From: Mycobacterium sp. 1164985.4
GTDB taxonomy: Bacteria > Actinomycetota > Actinomycetes > Mycobacteriales > Mycobacteriaceae
Assembly (NCBI RefSeq): GCF_001668575.1
Contig: NZ_LZMD01000046.1
Location: 1 to 64,000, forward strand
Direction of reading: 5' to 3'
Length of the DNA stretch: 64,000 bases
Below the pieces are notes generated by a model that had not been told where the DNA came from, did not search any database, and worked only from the letters and a program-made list of their open reading frames with translations. Below, one piece after another: positions 40,498-51,601 of the stretch; the first letter of the stretch is position 1; every line of letters starts with the position of its first letter. Both the position numbers and the translations under genes were made by a program.

Positions 40498-41250
40498 TCA
40501 GCCGCCGGGATTGCAACGCGCGTCGAAGAGGTACTTCAACGCCGTCGCAACGTCTTCCGGTGTTTCGACCCGGTAGGTCGCCAGTGTCTCTCCGGGGCCG
40601 ACCTTCACGCCGACGTCGTCGCCGCTGAGCCGCCGGAAGGCCTTCTCATCGGTGACGTCATCGCCGAAAAACACCACGGCCGTGGCGTTTTCCTGTGATC
40701 GCAGGATGTCGATCGCCTCACCCTTGTCCGTCTGGATCACCGCGAACTCCAACACCGCCTTGCCCTCGGTGAGCTGCGCGTCCCAATTCGTCGACGCGTC
40801 GCGCGCCTCGGTGAGCGCGGCCTCGCCGTCACCGGCTGAGGCGTTGCGCACGTGCAGGGCGACACTGGCCGGTTTGGTCTCGACGGTCACACCCGGCTTG
40901 CCGTTCGCGATCTCGTCGAGTTCGGCGGTGATCCGTTGCAGCTGAGCGTCGTCGACCTCATGGGCGAAGCCGGAGTCGAACTCGGCGCCGTGGCTGCCGA
41001 CCAAGTGCACCGACAGCGGCATTCCCGACAACTCGCGAAGCACGTCGAGCGCACGCCCGGAGATCAGTGCGGAGGCGGTGTCCGGGAGATCGGCGAGCGC
41101 GATTAGTGCGTCGGCAGCCTCGGCGAGTGGCCGCGCGTCGGCCGGGTTGCTGACGATCGGCGCCAGCGTGCCATCGAAATCAGAGGTGATCAGCAGCCGT
41201 GGCGTCGCGGCGGCCGCGGTGAGCGCGCGCTGCAGATCCGCAGGAAGCAC
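40498..41250 (-). CDS. otsB: trehalose-6-phosphate phosphatase OtsB
   Basis: Dephosphorylates trehalose 6-phosphate in the OtsAB trehalose pathway. The 250-residue HAD-superfamily protein has motif I SDFDGTLAPI, motif II ALISGRALDVL with VGSHGAEF, VETKPASVALHVRN, and motif IV FFGDDVTDEKAF. It lacks the long N-terminal extension of M. tuberculosis OtsB2. It ends 4 nt from the convergent LacI gene, and kstR ends 2 nt upstream of its start on the same strand. Confidence 0.93.
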   Translation of the reverse strand: MLPADLQRALTAAAATPRLLITSDFDGTLAPIVSNPADARPLAEAADALIALADLPDTASALISGRALDVLRELSGMPLSVHLVGSHGAEFDSGFAHEVDDAQLQRITAELDEIANGKPGVTVETKPASVALHVRNASAGDGEAALTEARDASTNWDAQLTEGKAVLEFAVIQTDKGEAIDILRSQENATAVVFFGDDVTDEKAFRRLSGDDVGVKVGPGETLATYRVETPEDVATALKYLFDARCNPGG

Positions 41251-41252
41251 GC

Positions 41253-41933
41253 CTAGATCTTAGGATGCTCTCCATCGCCGATGAGCAGCCGCACCGCGAG
41301 GTCCAGCCGCTTACTGACGTCGGTCGCCGAAGCGCGTCGGGTGAGCCAGGCGAGCAGGTTCGACAACCACACGTCGGAGATGACGCGCGCGATGTGGTAC
41401 TGGTCCTCGGTCGGCTCACCGTCACTCATAGCGCGGGCGAACATCGAGTCCATCAGCTTGCCGACGTGATCGACCTCGCCGGCCGCCGACGCGTCGGCGA
41501 ACACGAACGCGCGCGTCATTGCCTCGGTCAGCAGTGGATTGCGCTGCATCGCCCGGTTGAGCTTGCCCACCATGATGTTCAGCCGCTGATAGGGCGTGCC
41601 ACCCGACAGCGACGCCCGGTCGGTCTTAGCGTCGATGCGTTCGAACTCGCGTCCCAGTGCGGAAACCAGCAGATGAACCTTGGACGGGAAGTACCGGTAG
41701 AGAGTGCCGACCGCGACGTCGGCCCGTTCGGCCACGGCGCGCATCTGGACCGCTTCGTAGCCGCCCTTGGAGGCGATGGCCAGGGTGGCGTCCAGGATGC
41801 GCTTGCGGCGCTCGCGCTGGGCTTCCGATCCGAGCTCAGATTCGGACAGGACCGCCACGTTCATCACCTGACGCGGTCGGGACTCCGACCCCGAGCCAGG
41901 GTTGGCAGCTGCTGACTGAGACGGGCCGGACAT
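41253..41933 (-). CDS. kstR: TetR family repressor KstR of cholesterol catabolism
   Basis: TetR-family repressor released by 3-oxo-4-cholestenoyl-CoA type ligands; it controls the large sterol uptake and side-chain/ring regulon. The helix-turn-helix region EAVQMRAVAERADVAVGTLYRYFPSKVHLLVSAL and the ligand domain follow the M. tuberculosis Rv3574 sequence closely (MVGKLNRAMQRNPLLTEAMTRA). The start at 41933 (226 residues) has AAGGAG 11 nt upstream; it carries a short extension relative to M. tuberculosis. A KstR box lies upstream at 42076, so autoregulation is likely. Confidence 0.95.
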   Translation of the reverse strand: MSGPSQSAAANPGSGSESRPRQVMNVAVLSESELGSEAQRERRKRILDATLAIASKGGYEAVQMRAVAERADVAVGTLYRYFPSKVHLLVSALGREFERIDAKTDRASLSGGTPYQRLNIMVGKLNRAMQRNPLLTEAMTRAFVFADASAAGEVDHVGKLMDSMFARAMSDGEPTEDQYHIARVISDVWLSNLLAWLTRRASATDVSKRLDLAVRLLIGDGEHPKI

Positions 41934-42075
41934 GCGGCGGGCTTCTCCTTCGTGACGCGTTCTCGCTGGAAACGATACGCATGCCGATGCACTATTTCTC
42001 ACCTCGACGCCCGCGTTGGCACCGACGTGTCCTGCTGTAATGGCGGTCGACTTGACGGTCGGTCGCTGGCACTAT

Positions 42076-42089
42076 TAGAACACGTTCTA
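42076..42089. promoter_or_regulatory. KstR operator between kstR and fadE34
   Basis: TAGAACACGTTCTA is a perfect palindrome and fits the KstR consensus TNNAACNNGTTNNA. It lies in the divergent gap, 43 bp before fadE34 and 143 bp before kstR, and should repress both. Confidence 0.92.
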
Positions 42090-42131
42090 GTGAGGAGCAC
42101 CGCCTTCTCACCCAATAGCTAGGAGTGGACG

Positions 42132-44276
42132 GTGTCACTCGCATCCCCCGGGACCATCGCCGACGACCAGTCAGCCGTACGGGAGCTGGTCCGTGACTGG
42201 GCAAGCGCTTCCGGCGTCATCGCCGCGGCCCGCGACGTCGAGCAGGGGCAGACCGACGCCTGGCGTCGCCCCTACAGCGGGCTTGCCGAACTCGGAATTT
42301 TCGGGGTGGCGTTGCCCGAGGAACACGGCGGCGCGGACGGCACGGTCGGCGACCTGTGCGCGATGGTGGACGAGGCGGCCGCGGCACTGGTGCCGGGTCC
42401 GGTCGCCACTACCGCGCTGGCCACGCTGGTGCTCGAGTCGTCCGAGATTCTCCAGGCCCTGGCCTCGGGGGAGCGCGTCGCCGGGGTGGCGCTGACGGCC
42501 GACGTCCGGTTCGCCGACGGCCGCGCCTCGGGCACCGCCGCGTATGTGCTCGGTGCCGACGCGGCGGGGGTGCTGCTGCTGCCGGCGGGCGACGGATTCG
42601 TCGTCGTCGATGCCGGCGCGGGCGGTGTCTCCGTCGAACCGCTCAAGGCCACCGACTTCTCGCGGCCGCTGGCGCGCGTGGTGCTCGAGAACGCACCCGC
42701 CGAGGCGGTCGGTGTGCCCGCACAGCGGGTGATCGACATAGCGGCGACCGTGATGGCCGCCGAGGCGGCAGGCTTGGCGCGCTGGGCCCTGCAGACCGCA
42801 ACCGAGTACGCGAAGGTGCGCGAGCAGTTCGGCAAGCCGATCGGCAGCTTCCAGGCCATTAAGCACATGTGCGCCGAGATGCTGCTGAGGTCGGAACAGG
42901 CGTCGGTGGCCGCAACCGATGCGGCACGCGCCGTCGCCGAGGGCGACGAGAACCAGCTGTCGATCGCCGCGGCGGTGGCCGCCGCCGTCGGGATCGACGC
43001 CGCCAAAGCCAACGCCAAGGACTGCATCCAAGTGTTGGGCGGCATCGGGATCACCTGGGAACACGACGCGCACCTGTACCTGCGCCGCGCCTACGGCATC
43101 GCGCATTTCCTTTCAGGTGCGCCACACTGGCTGCGCCGGGTGGCGGCGCTGACGCAACAGGGTGTGCGCCGCGACTTGCAGATCGACCTCGAGTCGGTCG
43201 CCGATCTGCGTCCCGAAATCGCTTCGGCGGTCGCGGAAATCGCCGCGCTGCCGGTCGAGAAGCAGCAGGCCGCCCTGGCCGACGCTGGCCTGCAGGCGCC
43301 GCACTGGCCCAAGCCGTACGGCCGCGGCGCCGGCCCCGCCGAGCAGCTGCTCATCGACCAGGAGCTGGCGGCGGCCGGCGTGGCACGGCCCGACCTGGTG
43401 ATCGGATGGTGGGCCGCCCCAACGATTCTCGAGCACGGCACCCCCGAGCAGATCGAACGGTTCGTACCCGCGACGCTGCGGGGTGAACTGCTGTGGTGTC
43501 AGCTGTTCTCGGAGCCGGGTGCCGGGTCGGACCTGGCGGCCCTGCGTACCAAGGCGGTTCGCGTGGAGGGCGAGACCGCGAGCGGCGCAATCAAACCGGG
43601 CTGGAAGTTGACCGGCCAGAAGGTGTGGACCTCGGCGGCGCACAAGGCGGCATGGGGTGTGTGCCTGGCGCGCACGGATCCGGATGCGCCGAAGCACAAG
43701 GGGATCACGTACTTCCTCGTCGACATGTCCTCACCGGGCATCGACATCCGTCCGTTGCGCGAGATCACCGGGGACAACCTGTTCAACGAGGTGTTCTTCG
43801 ACGAGGTCTTCGTGCCCGACGAGATGGTCGTCGGCCAGGTCAACGACGGGTGGCGGTTGGCCCGCACCACGCTCGCGAACGAGCGCGTCGCGATGGCGCA
43901 CGGCACCGCGCTCGGCAACCCGATGGAGGAGCTGCTCAAGCAGGTCGCCACGCTGGACTTCGACGTGGCAGGACAGGACCGTCTGGGCTCGTTGATCGTG
44001 GCGGCCCAGGTCGGCTCGCTGCTGGATCAGAAGATCGCCGAACTGGCTGTGGGAGGCCAGGATCCGGGCCCGCAGGCGAGCGCGCGCAAGCTGATCGGTG
44101 TGCGCTACCGGCAGGCGCTCGCCGAGCTGCGGATGGAGCTCTCCGAAGGTGGCGGCGTGGTCGAGAATTCGACGGTGTTCGACTTCCTCAACACCCGGTG
44201 CCTGACCATCGCCGGCGGCACCGAGCAAATCCTGCTCACCCTTGCGGGCGAACGGCTTCTCGGCCTGCCGCGCTAG
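42132..44276 (+). CDS. fadE34: fused acyl-CoA dehydrogenase FadE34 (ChsE3-like)
   Basis: A 714-residue protein with two tandem acyl-CoA dehydrogenase domains (about 1-330 and 340-714), equivalent to the heterotetrameric sterol dehydrogenases fused in one chain. The first half shows REQFGKPIGSFQAIKHM and GGIGITWEHDAHLYLRR (catalytic-type Glu). The second half carries WCQLFSEPGAGSDLA and GGTEQILLTLAGERLLGLPR. In M. tuberculosis, FadE34 dehydrogenates the five-carbon steroid side chain CoA ester. The GTG start has AGGAG 6 nt upstream, and the KstR box lies before it. Confidence 0.93.
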   Translation: MSLASPGTIADDQSAVRELVRDWASASGVIAAARDVEQGQTDAWRRPYSGLAELGIFGVALPEEHGGADGTVGDLCAMVDEAAAALVPGPVATTALATLVLESSEILQALASGERVAGVALTADVRFADGRASGTAAYVLGADAAGVLLLPAGDGFVVVDAGAGGVSVEPLKATDFSRPLARVVLENAPAEAVGVPAQRVIDIAATVMAAEAAGLARWALQTATEYAKVREQFGKPIGSFQAIKHMCAEMLLRSEQASVAATDAARAVAEGDENQLSIAAAVAAAVGIDAAKANAKDCIQVLGGIGITWEHDAHLYLRRAYGIAHFLSGAPHWLRRVAALTQQGVRRDLQIDLESVADLRPEIASAVAEIAALPVEKQQAALADAGLQAPHWPKPYGRGAGPAEQLLIDQELAAAGVARPDLVIGWWAAPTILEHGTPEQIERFVPATLRGELLWCQLFSEPGAGSDLAALRTKAVRVEGETASGAIKPGWKLTGQKVWTSAAHKAAWGVCLARTDPDAPKHKGITYFLVDMSSPGIDIRPLREITGDNLFNEVFFDEVFVPDEMVVGQVNDGWRLARTTLANERVAMAHGTALGNPMEELLKQVATLDFDVAGQDRLGSLIVAAQVGSLLDQKIAELAVGGQDPGPQASARKLIGVRYRQALAELRMELSEGGGVVENSTVFDFLNTRCLTIAGGTEQILLTLAGERLLGLPR

Positions 44277-44818
44277 CTGAACGCGGCCTGCGCGCAGGCG
44301 TCCGGCGAGGTGATGTTGACCCCGCCGTAGACCACCTGGATGTGCGAGCACACGATCAGCGGCACGTCGGTCCGGGGTCCGCCCGTGCGTTGATCGACCG
44401 GCCATGCGTTGCCGTGGAACCGGAACTTCTCGGGCGGTCCGCCACCGAAGTAGATCGTCGTGAACTCCACGTCGGTCAGCGATTTGAACGACCGGGTGTT
44501 CGGCGCATCGAAGGTGAAGTTGATGTACACGCCGCGGTCCATGGTGCGCAGCGTGGTGGTCTGGCGCGCCCACAGGTCGCCGGGGAAGCCGAGAATGTCC
44601 GGGCCGCGGCGCAGATTGGCGTTGGCGTCGAACAAGCACATGGCTTGGGCCGCGATGCAGTTCGCGCTCACGTGCATCTCGAGGTTGGTGGCGGGGTCGA
44701 CCGGAATCGACGAGTCCGCGGTGTCGACGGCCGCGACCGCCGGTGTGGGTGCCATGAGCGTCAGCGCCAGCAGCACCGCCGAGATCGCCGCAGCGACGCC
44801 GGTCAACCGGTTCGTCAC
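44273..44818 (-). CDS. secreted protein of unknown function (Rv3572-like)
   Basis: A 181-residue exported protein. A Sec signal peptide (TGVAAAISAVLLALTLMAPTPAVA) precedes a mature domain with paired cysteines (ISANCIAAQAMCLF-type spacing near the start; IVCSH and DACAQ near the end). By position it matches Rv3572, between fadE34 and kshB in the sterol locus. The function is unknown. GTG at 44818 is chosen because GGAAGGGA lies just upstream; a GTG five codons earlier is possible. The 3' end overlaps fadE34 by 4 nt. Confidence 0.85.
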   Translation of the reverse strand: MTNRLTGVAAAISAVLLALTLMAPTPAVAAVDTADSSIPVDPATNLEMHVSANCIAAQAMCLFDANANLRRGPDILGFPGDLWARQTTTLRTMDRGVYINFTFDAPNTRSFKSLTDVEFTTIYFGGGPPEKFRFHGNAWPVDQRTGGPRTDVPLIVCSHIQVVYGGVNITSPDACAQAAFS

Positions 44819-44857
44819 ATTGCTCCCTTCCACGTGCGGCGAATGCTAGCCCGCGCG

Positions 44858-45928
44858 CTATTCGTCGTAGGTGACTTCGACCGAATCCGACCGGGGCAGG
44901 GCCTGGCAGCCCAGGATCAGGCCCTCGTCGAGGTCGGACTGTTCGAGGACGTCGTTGACGTCCATCTCGACCTCGCCGCTCTTCTTCAGCACCGCGCACG
45001 CGCCGCAGTGCCCCTCCCGGCAGGAGAACGGTGCGTCCAGGCCCTTGTCCAGCAGCACGTCGAGCAGTTTGGCGTTGCGGGGCCACCGCACCTCGTGGGT
45101 CTCGCCGTCGAGCGTGACGATCGCGGTGGCAGGCCCTTCCTCGCTGTCGTCTTCCTCGATCACCACGGCGGCGAACGGGTCGGAGTCCAGCGATTTGAAC
45201 ACCTCGATGTGCACGCGCTCGGCCGGGAACCCCGCACCCTTGACGGCCTCCTCAGCGGCGGCCATGAACGGGCCGGGTCCGCAGATGTAGGCATCGTGCG
45301 CCGCGTACGGGGCGGCCAGCGCGGCCAGCGCCGAAGCGCTCGGCAGACCCTGCACGGTCTCCAGCCAGTGCACGACGACCAGCCGTTCGGGGTACTTCGC
45401 GCTCAGCTCGCGCAGCGCCGGGCCGAAGATCACCGATTTCTCGTCGCGGTTGGCGTAGACCAGCACCACCTTGCCGCTGCCCTCGGCGAGTGCCGACTTG
45501 CAGATCGACATCATCGGCGTGATGCCGGAACCCGCGGCCAGCAGCAGGAAATCGGTGTCGAGCGTCTTGGGCACGAAGGTGCCCGAGGGTGCGAGCACGT
45601 GAATCTTCATGCCGGCGTGCGCGTGGTCGCACAGCCAATTCGACGCGTACCCGTCGGCGGTGCGCTTGACGGTGACGGTCAGCCGATCGTCGGTGAACGG
45701 AGAACTGCACAGCGAGTAGCAGCGCGCTACCGAACCCGTCCGGTCGCTGGGGACCCGCAGTGTCAGGAACTGCCCGGGTGCGTAGCGCAACCGTTCGGCG
45801 GGGATATCGGCGCCGGAGGGCACGCTGAACACCAGCGAGCGCGCGTCATCGGTCTCGGTGATGACATCGGCAAGTTCCAGCTCGAGCACATGGCTGCCGA
45901 GCGGCTCGTCGGTCACTTTCGCGTCCAC
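44858..45928 (-). CDS. kshB: 3-ketosteroid 9-alpha-hydroxylase reductase subunit KshB
   Basis: Transfers electrons from NADH to the KshA oxygenase that opens the steroid B ring. The 356-residue protein has an FAD-binding domain (about 10-110, with RCYSLCSSP), an NAD domain (GSGITPMMSICKSAL, YICGPGPFMAAAEEA), and a C-terminal plant-type 2Fe-2S ferredoxin domain (SCREGHCGACAVL and LILGCQAL). It matches Rv3571. KshA is not in the window. The KstR box at 45968 lies 40 bp upstream of the start. Confidence 0.95.
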   Translation of the reverse strand: MDAKVTDEPLGSHVLELELADVITETDDARSLVFSVPSGADIPAERLRYAPGQFLTLRVPSDRTGSVARCYSLCSSPFTDDRLTVTVKRTADGYASNWLCDHAHAGMKIHVLAPSGTFVPKTLDTDFLLLAAGSGITPMMSICKSALAEGSGKVVLVYANRDEKSVIFGPALRELSAKYPERLVVVHWLETVQGLPSASALAALAAPYAAHDAYICGPGPFMAAAEEAVKGAGFPAERVHIEVFKSLDSDPFAAVVIEEDDSEEGPATAIVTLDGETHEVRWPRNAKLLDVLLDKGLDAPFSCREGHCGACAVLKKSGEVEMDVNDVLEQSDLDEGLILGCQALPRSDSVEVTYDE

Positions 45929-45967
45929 CTCTCACGTCCGGCACTTCTGCCGACCCCGGGCAATAAC

Positions 45968-45981
45968 TAGAACAGGTTACA
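45968..45981. promoter_or_regulatory. KstR operator upstream of kshB
   Basis: TAGAACAGGTTACA fits the KstR consensus TNNAACNNGTTNNA at all fixed positions. It lies 40 bp upstream of the kshB start. Confidence 0.85.
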
Positions 45982-46035
45982 GAAATGCATGTGTGCAGGT
46001 CCAGGTCCTACAGGTATGCCCTACTCGACACGAAT

Positions 46036-46053
46036 CGTAACGTGTTCTAATCT
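46036..46053 (+). promoter_or_regulatory. KstR operator and -10 for the hsaADCB operon
   Basis: CGTAACGTGTTCTA fits the KstR consensus except the first base. It overlaps TAATCT (46048-46053), a plausible -10 element, so the start of transcription would be near 46060, leaving a leader of about 95 nt before hsaA. Confidence 0.75.
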
Positions 46054-46072
46054 GACGGCTAAGCGATTCGCG

Positions 46073-46128
46073 CTTCGCGTGAGTGCTCATCGCAGTTGTG
46101 GGCTCTTCGCGCGAGCGCTCATCGCAGT
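46073..46128 (+). repeat. 24-nt direct repeat in the hsaA leader
   Basis: Copy 1 (46073-46096) and copy 2 (46105-46128) are identical at 22 of 24 positions; both differences are T to C changes. The repeats start 32 nt apart and share the core GCTCATCGCAGT. They lie between the KstR box and the hsaA GTG, inside the predicted 5' leader. The function is unknown. Confidence 0.85.
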
Positions 46129-46153
46129 CCGTCCTATACCGGGAGGCACATCA

Positions 46154-49162
<3,009 letters not shown>

Positions 49163-49181
49163 CGGTGAAGATCACTCGATA

Positions 49182-49748
49182 ATGGCGGCCGAACCGATCG
49201 ATCCGCGCACCTTCCGCAGTGTGCTCGGACAGTTCTGCACCGGCATCACGGTGATCACGACGATGCACGACGGTGCGCCCATCGGGTTCGCATGCCAGTC
49301 GTTCGCCGCGCTGTCGCTGGATCCGCCTCTGGTGTTGTTCTGTCCGACGAAAGTGTCGCGGTCGTGGCAGGCGATCGAGGCCAGCGGGAACTTCTGTGTG
49401 AACGTGCTGCACGAGAAACAGAAGGATGTCTCGGCCCGGTTCGGCTCGAAGGAACCCGACAAGTTCGCCGGAATCGAGTGGTATCAATCGAAACTCGGCT
49501 CGCCGGTGATCGAAGGCACGCTCGCCCACATCGACTGTTCGGTGCACTCGGTGCACGACGGAGGCGACCATTACGTCGTGTTCGGTGCGGTGCATTCGCT
49601 CTCGGACGTGCCGCACAAGAAGCCGCGACCGCTGTTGTTCTATCGCGGGCAGTACACCGGTATCGAGCCGGATAAGAACACGCCCGCGCAGTGGCGTGAC
49701 GACCTCGAGGCGTTCCTCACCGCGACCACCGACGACACCTGGCTCTAG
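49182..49748 (+). CDS. hsaB: flavin reductase HsaB
   Basis: NADH:FMN reductase that feeds reduced flavin to HsaA. The 188-residue protein matches the family, with FRSVLGQFCTGITVITTMHDGAPIGFACQSFAALSLDPPL, the NFCVNVL segment and HYVVFGAVHSL. It is the last gene of hsaA-hsaD-hsaC-hsaB. Its stop codon is at the foot of a long hairpin. In M. tuberculosis nat follows hsaB; here it does not. Confidence 0.94.
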   Translation: MAAEPIDPRTFRSVLGQFCTGITVITTMHDGAPIGFACQSFAALSLDPPLVLFCPTKVSRSWQAIEASGNFCVNVLHEKQKDVSARFGSKEPDKFAGIEWYQSKLGSPVIEGTLAHIDCSVHSVHDGGDHYVVFGAVHSLSDVPHKKPRPLLFYRGQYTGIEPDKNTPAQWRDDLEAFLTATTDDTWL

Positions 49749-49800
49749 CGATTTGTGTGCGTTCCGTTGCGCTCAGCGCTCGGAATCGCACACAAATCGC
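49748..49800. terminator. long hairpin shared by convergent hsaB and hydrolase ends
   Basis: The outer arms GCGATTTGTGTGCG (49748-49761) and CGCACACAAATCGC (49787-49800) are perfect 14-bp reverse complements. Inside, TTCCG pairs with CGGAA and GCGCT with AGCGC. The right arm is part of the coding sequence of the convergent hydrolase, whose stop lies in the loop. It probably ends transcription from both sides, although no long T tract follows. Confidence 0.6.
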
Positions 49801-50552
49801 AGGAAGTCCACGATCGCGGCCGCGACCTCCCGGTGCACGGTCTCGTTGAGGATGTCGTGACGAGCGCCCTCGAACTCGGCGAAACGCAGCGCGTCGATCT
49901 GCTCGGCGTACGCCCGCACCGCACCCACCGGGGCGATGGGGTCGACCGAACCGTGCACGGCCAGGGTCGGCACGGCCAACTTCGGCAGCTCTGCGCCGAA
50001 CCGGTCCCAGGCCCGGTCGAGTTCGCGTGTCAGCGCTGCGCCATCGGCGTCGACGAACGCCAGCGGATCGTTCTCCAGCTGGTCGAGATAGAACGGGTCG
50101 CCCGACAGCCAACGAGGGTCGAGGTCGAGTGAGGTGTCGTTGTCGAGCATCGCCGGGATCGGCACCAACGGGGCGCCGGAGATGACCCCGCCCGCATAGC
50201 GCTCGGGTTGGTCGAGCAGCCGGAACAGCGTCACGATCGAACCGAACGAATGACCTTGCGCAAACAGCGGCAGTCCGGGCGTCGCACTTTCGGCGAGCGA
50301 GATCACGGCATCGGCGAGCTCGGAGCTGTCCTCGATCGAACCGAAGTCCCCGCGGATGCCCGGACTCAGGCCGTGGCCGAACTGGTCGACCGCCCATAAG
50401 TCGATGCCCGCGGCATTGAGCGCGAAGCCGTAGCGGTGGTACAGACCGGTGTGCTCGCCGAAGCCGTGCAGGAAGATCACCGTCGCACGCGGTCGCTCCG
50501 ACGCCCAGTGGCGGTAGTAGGCCCGGCCCTTCGGGTGATCGATGAACGGCAT
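49773..50552 (-). CDS. alpha/beta hydrolase, monoacylglycerol lipase-like
   Basis: A 259-residue serine hydrolase of the lysophospholipase/monoglyceride lipase type: oxyanion loop FLHGFGEHTGLYH, nucleophile GHSFGSIVTLF, Asp in HGSVDPIAP and His in GARHDILNE. Its likely substrates are monoacylglycerols or related esters (family inference). It is transcribed toward hsaB; its last codons form one arm of the convergent hairpin. It occupies the site of nat in the M. tuberculosis sterol locus. Confidence 0.87.
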   Translation of the reverse strand: MPFIDHPKGRAYYRHWASERPRATVIFLHGFGEHTGLYHRYGFALNAAGIDLWAVDQFGHGLSPGIRGDFGSIEDSSELADAVISLAESATPGLPLFAQGHSFGSIVTLFRLLDQPERYAGGVISGAPLVPIPAMLDNDTSLDLDPRWLSGDPFYLDQLENDPLAFVDADGAALTRELDRAWDRFGAELPKLAVPTLAVHGSVDPIAPVGAVRAYAEQIDALRFAEFEGARHDILNETVHREVAAAIVDFLRFVCDSER

Positions 50553-50562
50553 GCTGTCGACG

Positions 50563-51492
50563 TTATCGCTTGCCCAATAACACGTCGTGCTGGTCGTGCA
50601 CCCGATCGCGGATCGCCTCGACGACGGCGGCCACCTCAGGGCGCCGCAGCGTTTCGCCGCGGGTGACCAGCCAGTACGTCAGCCGCACCGACACGTCAGC
50701 GGGCAGGACTCGCACGAGATCGTCATGGCGGTCGGCCATGAAGCAAGGCAGCAGGCCGAGGCCCGCGGCCGCGCGGGTGGCCTCGACATGGACGAAAACG
50801 TTTGTCGACGTAACGGATTCGCGCATGGCGGGCGCGAAGCTGGTCGCCGCATCGAGATCGTCGACCTGCAGCATCGAGTCGATGAAGTAGACCAGCGGAT
50901 AGCGGTCGAGGTCGGCGACGGTCTCCGGCGTACCGTGCTCGGCGAGGTAGTCGCGCGATCCGTAGAGCCCGAGGCAGTAGTCGCCGAGCCTGATCGCCCT
51001 GGCCCTGTGCACCTTGGGTTCGCCGACGACGACCTCGACGTCCAGCCCGGACCTCTGCTGGGTTGCGCGGCGGGTGGCGGCGACGATTTCGACGGAAACC
51101 TTTGGATGCCGTCGTTGCACGTGTGCGGCCGCGGGTGCCGCGATGTAGGCGGAGAAGCCGTCGGTGGCCGAGATCCGGACAACGCCCTCGAGTGCCCGGT
51201 CGCCGGCGGTGTCGACGGCCAGCGAGCGCACGGCCGACTCGATGACCTCTGCGGCGGCCAAGGCGTCGCGGCCGAGGTCGGTGAGCTCCCATCCGCCGGC
51301 ACCGCGAGCCAACACCCGTCCTCCCACCGACTCCTCGAGCGCGGCGATACGGCGGGAGATGGTGGTGTGGTTCAGCCCGAGCTCCTCCGCCGCGGCGTTG
51401 TACCGTCCGGAACGACCGACGGCCAGCAGGACGAGGAGGTCGTCGGCGCTCGGTCGCCGACGACCGGGCGGCTGAGGTACGGGAGACAGCAC
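50563..51492 (-). CDS. LysR family transcriptional regulator
   Basis: A 309-residue LysR-type regulator with an N-terminal winged helix (ADDLLVLLAVGRSGRYNAAAEELGLNHTTISRRIAALEESVGGRVLAR) and a C-terminal substrate-binding domain. It is divergent from the MHS transporter, dehydrogenase and acetoacetyl-CoA synthetase genes, so it probably controls them, with a ketone body or CoA derivative as inducer (inference). GTG at 51492 is chosen; an in-frame ATG at 51531 would include the palindrome in the coding region. Confidence 0.87.
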   Translation of the reverse strand: MLSPVPQPPGRRRPSADDLLVLLAVGRSGRYNAAAEELGLNHTTISRRIAALEESVGGRVLARGAGGWELTDLGRDALAAAEVIESAVRSLAVDTAGDRALEGVVRISATDGFSAYIAAPAAAHVQRRHPKVSVEIVAATRRATQQRSGLDVEVVVGEPKVHRARAIRLGDYCLGLYGSRDYLAEHGTPETVADLDRYPLVYFIDSMLQVDDLDAATSFAPAMRESVTSTNVFVHVEATRAAAGLGLLPCFMADRHDDLVRVLPADVSVRLTYWLVTRGETLRRPEVAAVVEAIRDRVHDQHDVLLGKR

Positions 51493-51494
51493 AA

Positions 51495-51550
51495 CTGCAT
51501 TTTTGCAGATACCTCCTGCAGCTTTCGCCATTGCTCGGTGCGGTATCTGC
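51495..51550. promoter_or_regulatory. candidate LysR binding sites in the divergent promoter
   Basis: CTGCATTTTTGCAG (51495-51508) is a palindrome with a LysR-like T-N11-A layout. Partly overlapping it, GCAGATACC (51505-51513) has a perfect reverse complement GGTATCTGC at 51542-51550, 37 bp away centre to centre. Two symmetric sites on one helical face fit a LysR tetramer. Confidence 0.55.
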
Positions 51551-51601
51551 GTGAATACTCACAGGCGTCTTGTCTGCCGTCACAGCCCGAAGGAGTGTGC
51601 G

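Noticed and set aside
43493..45970. 825-codon plus-strand frame through fadE34, the Rv3572-like gene and kshB
   Set aside because: Covers parts of three well-supported genes in wrong frames; typical high-GC artefact.
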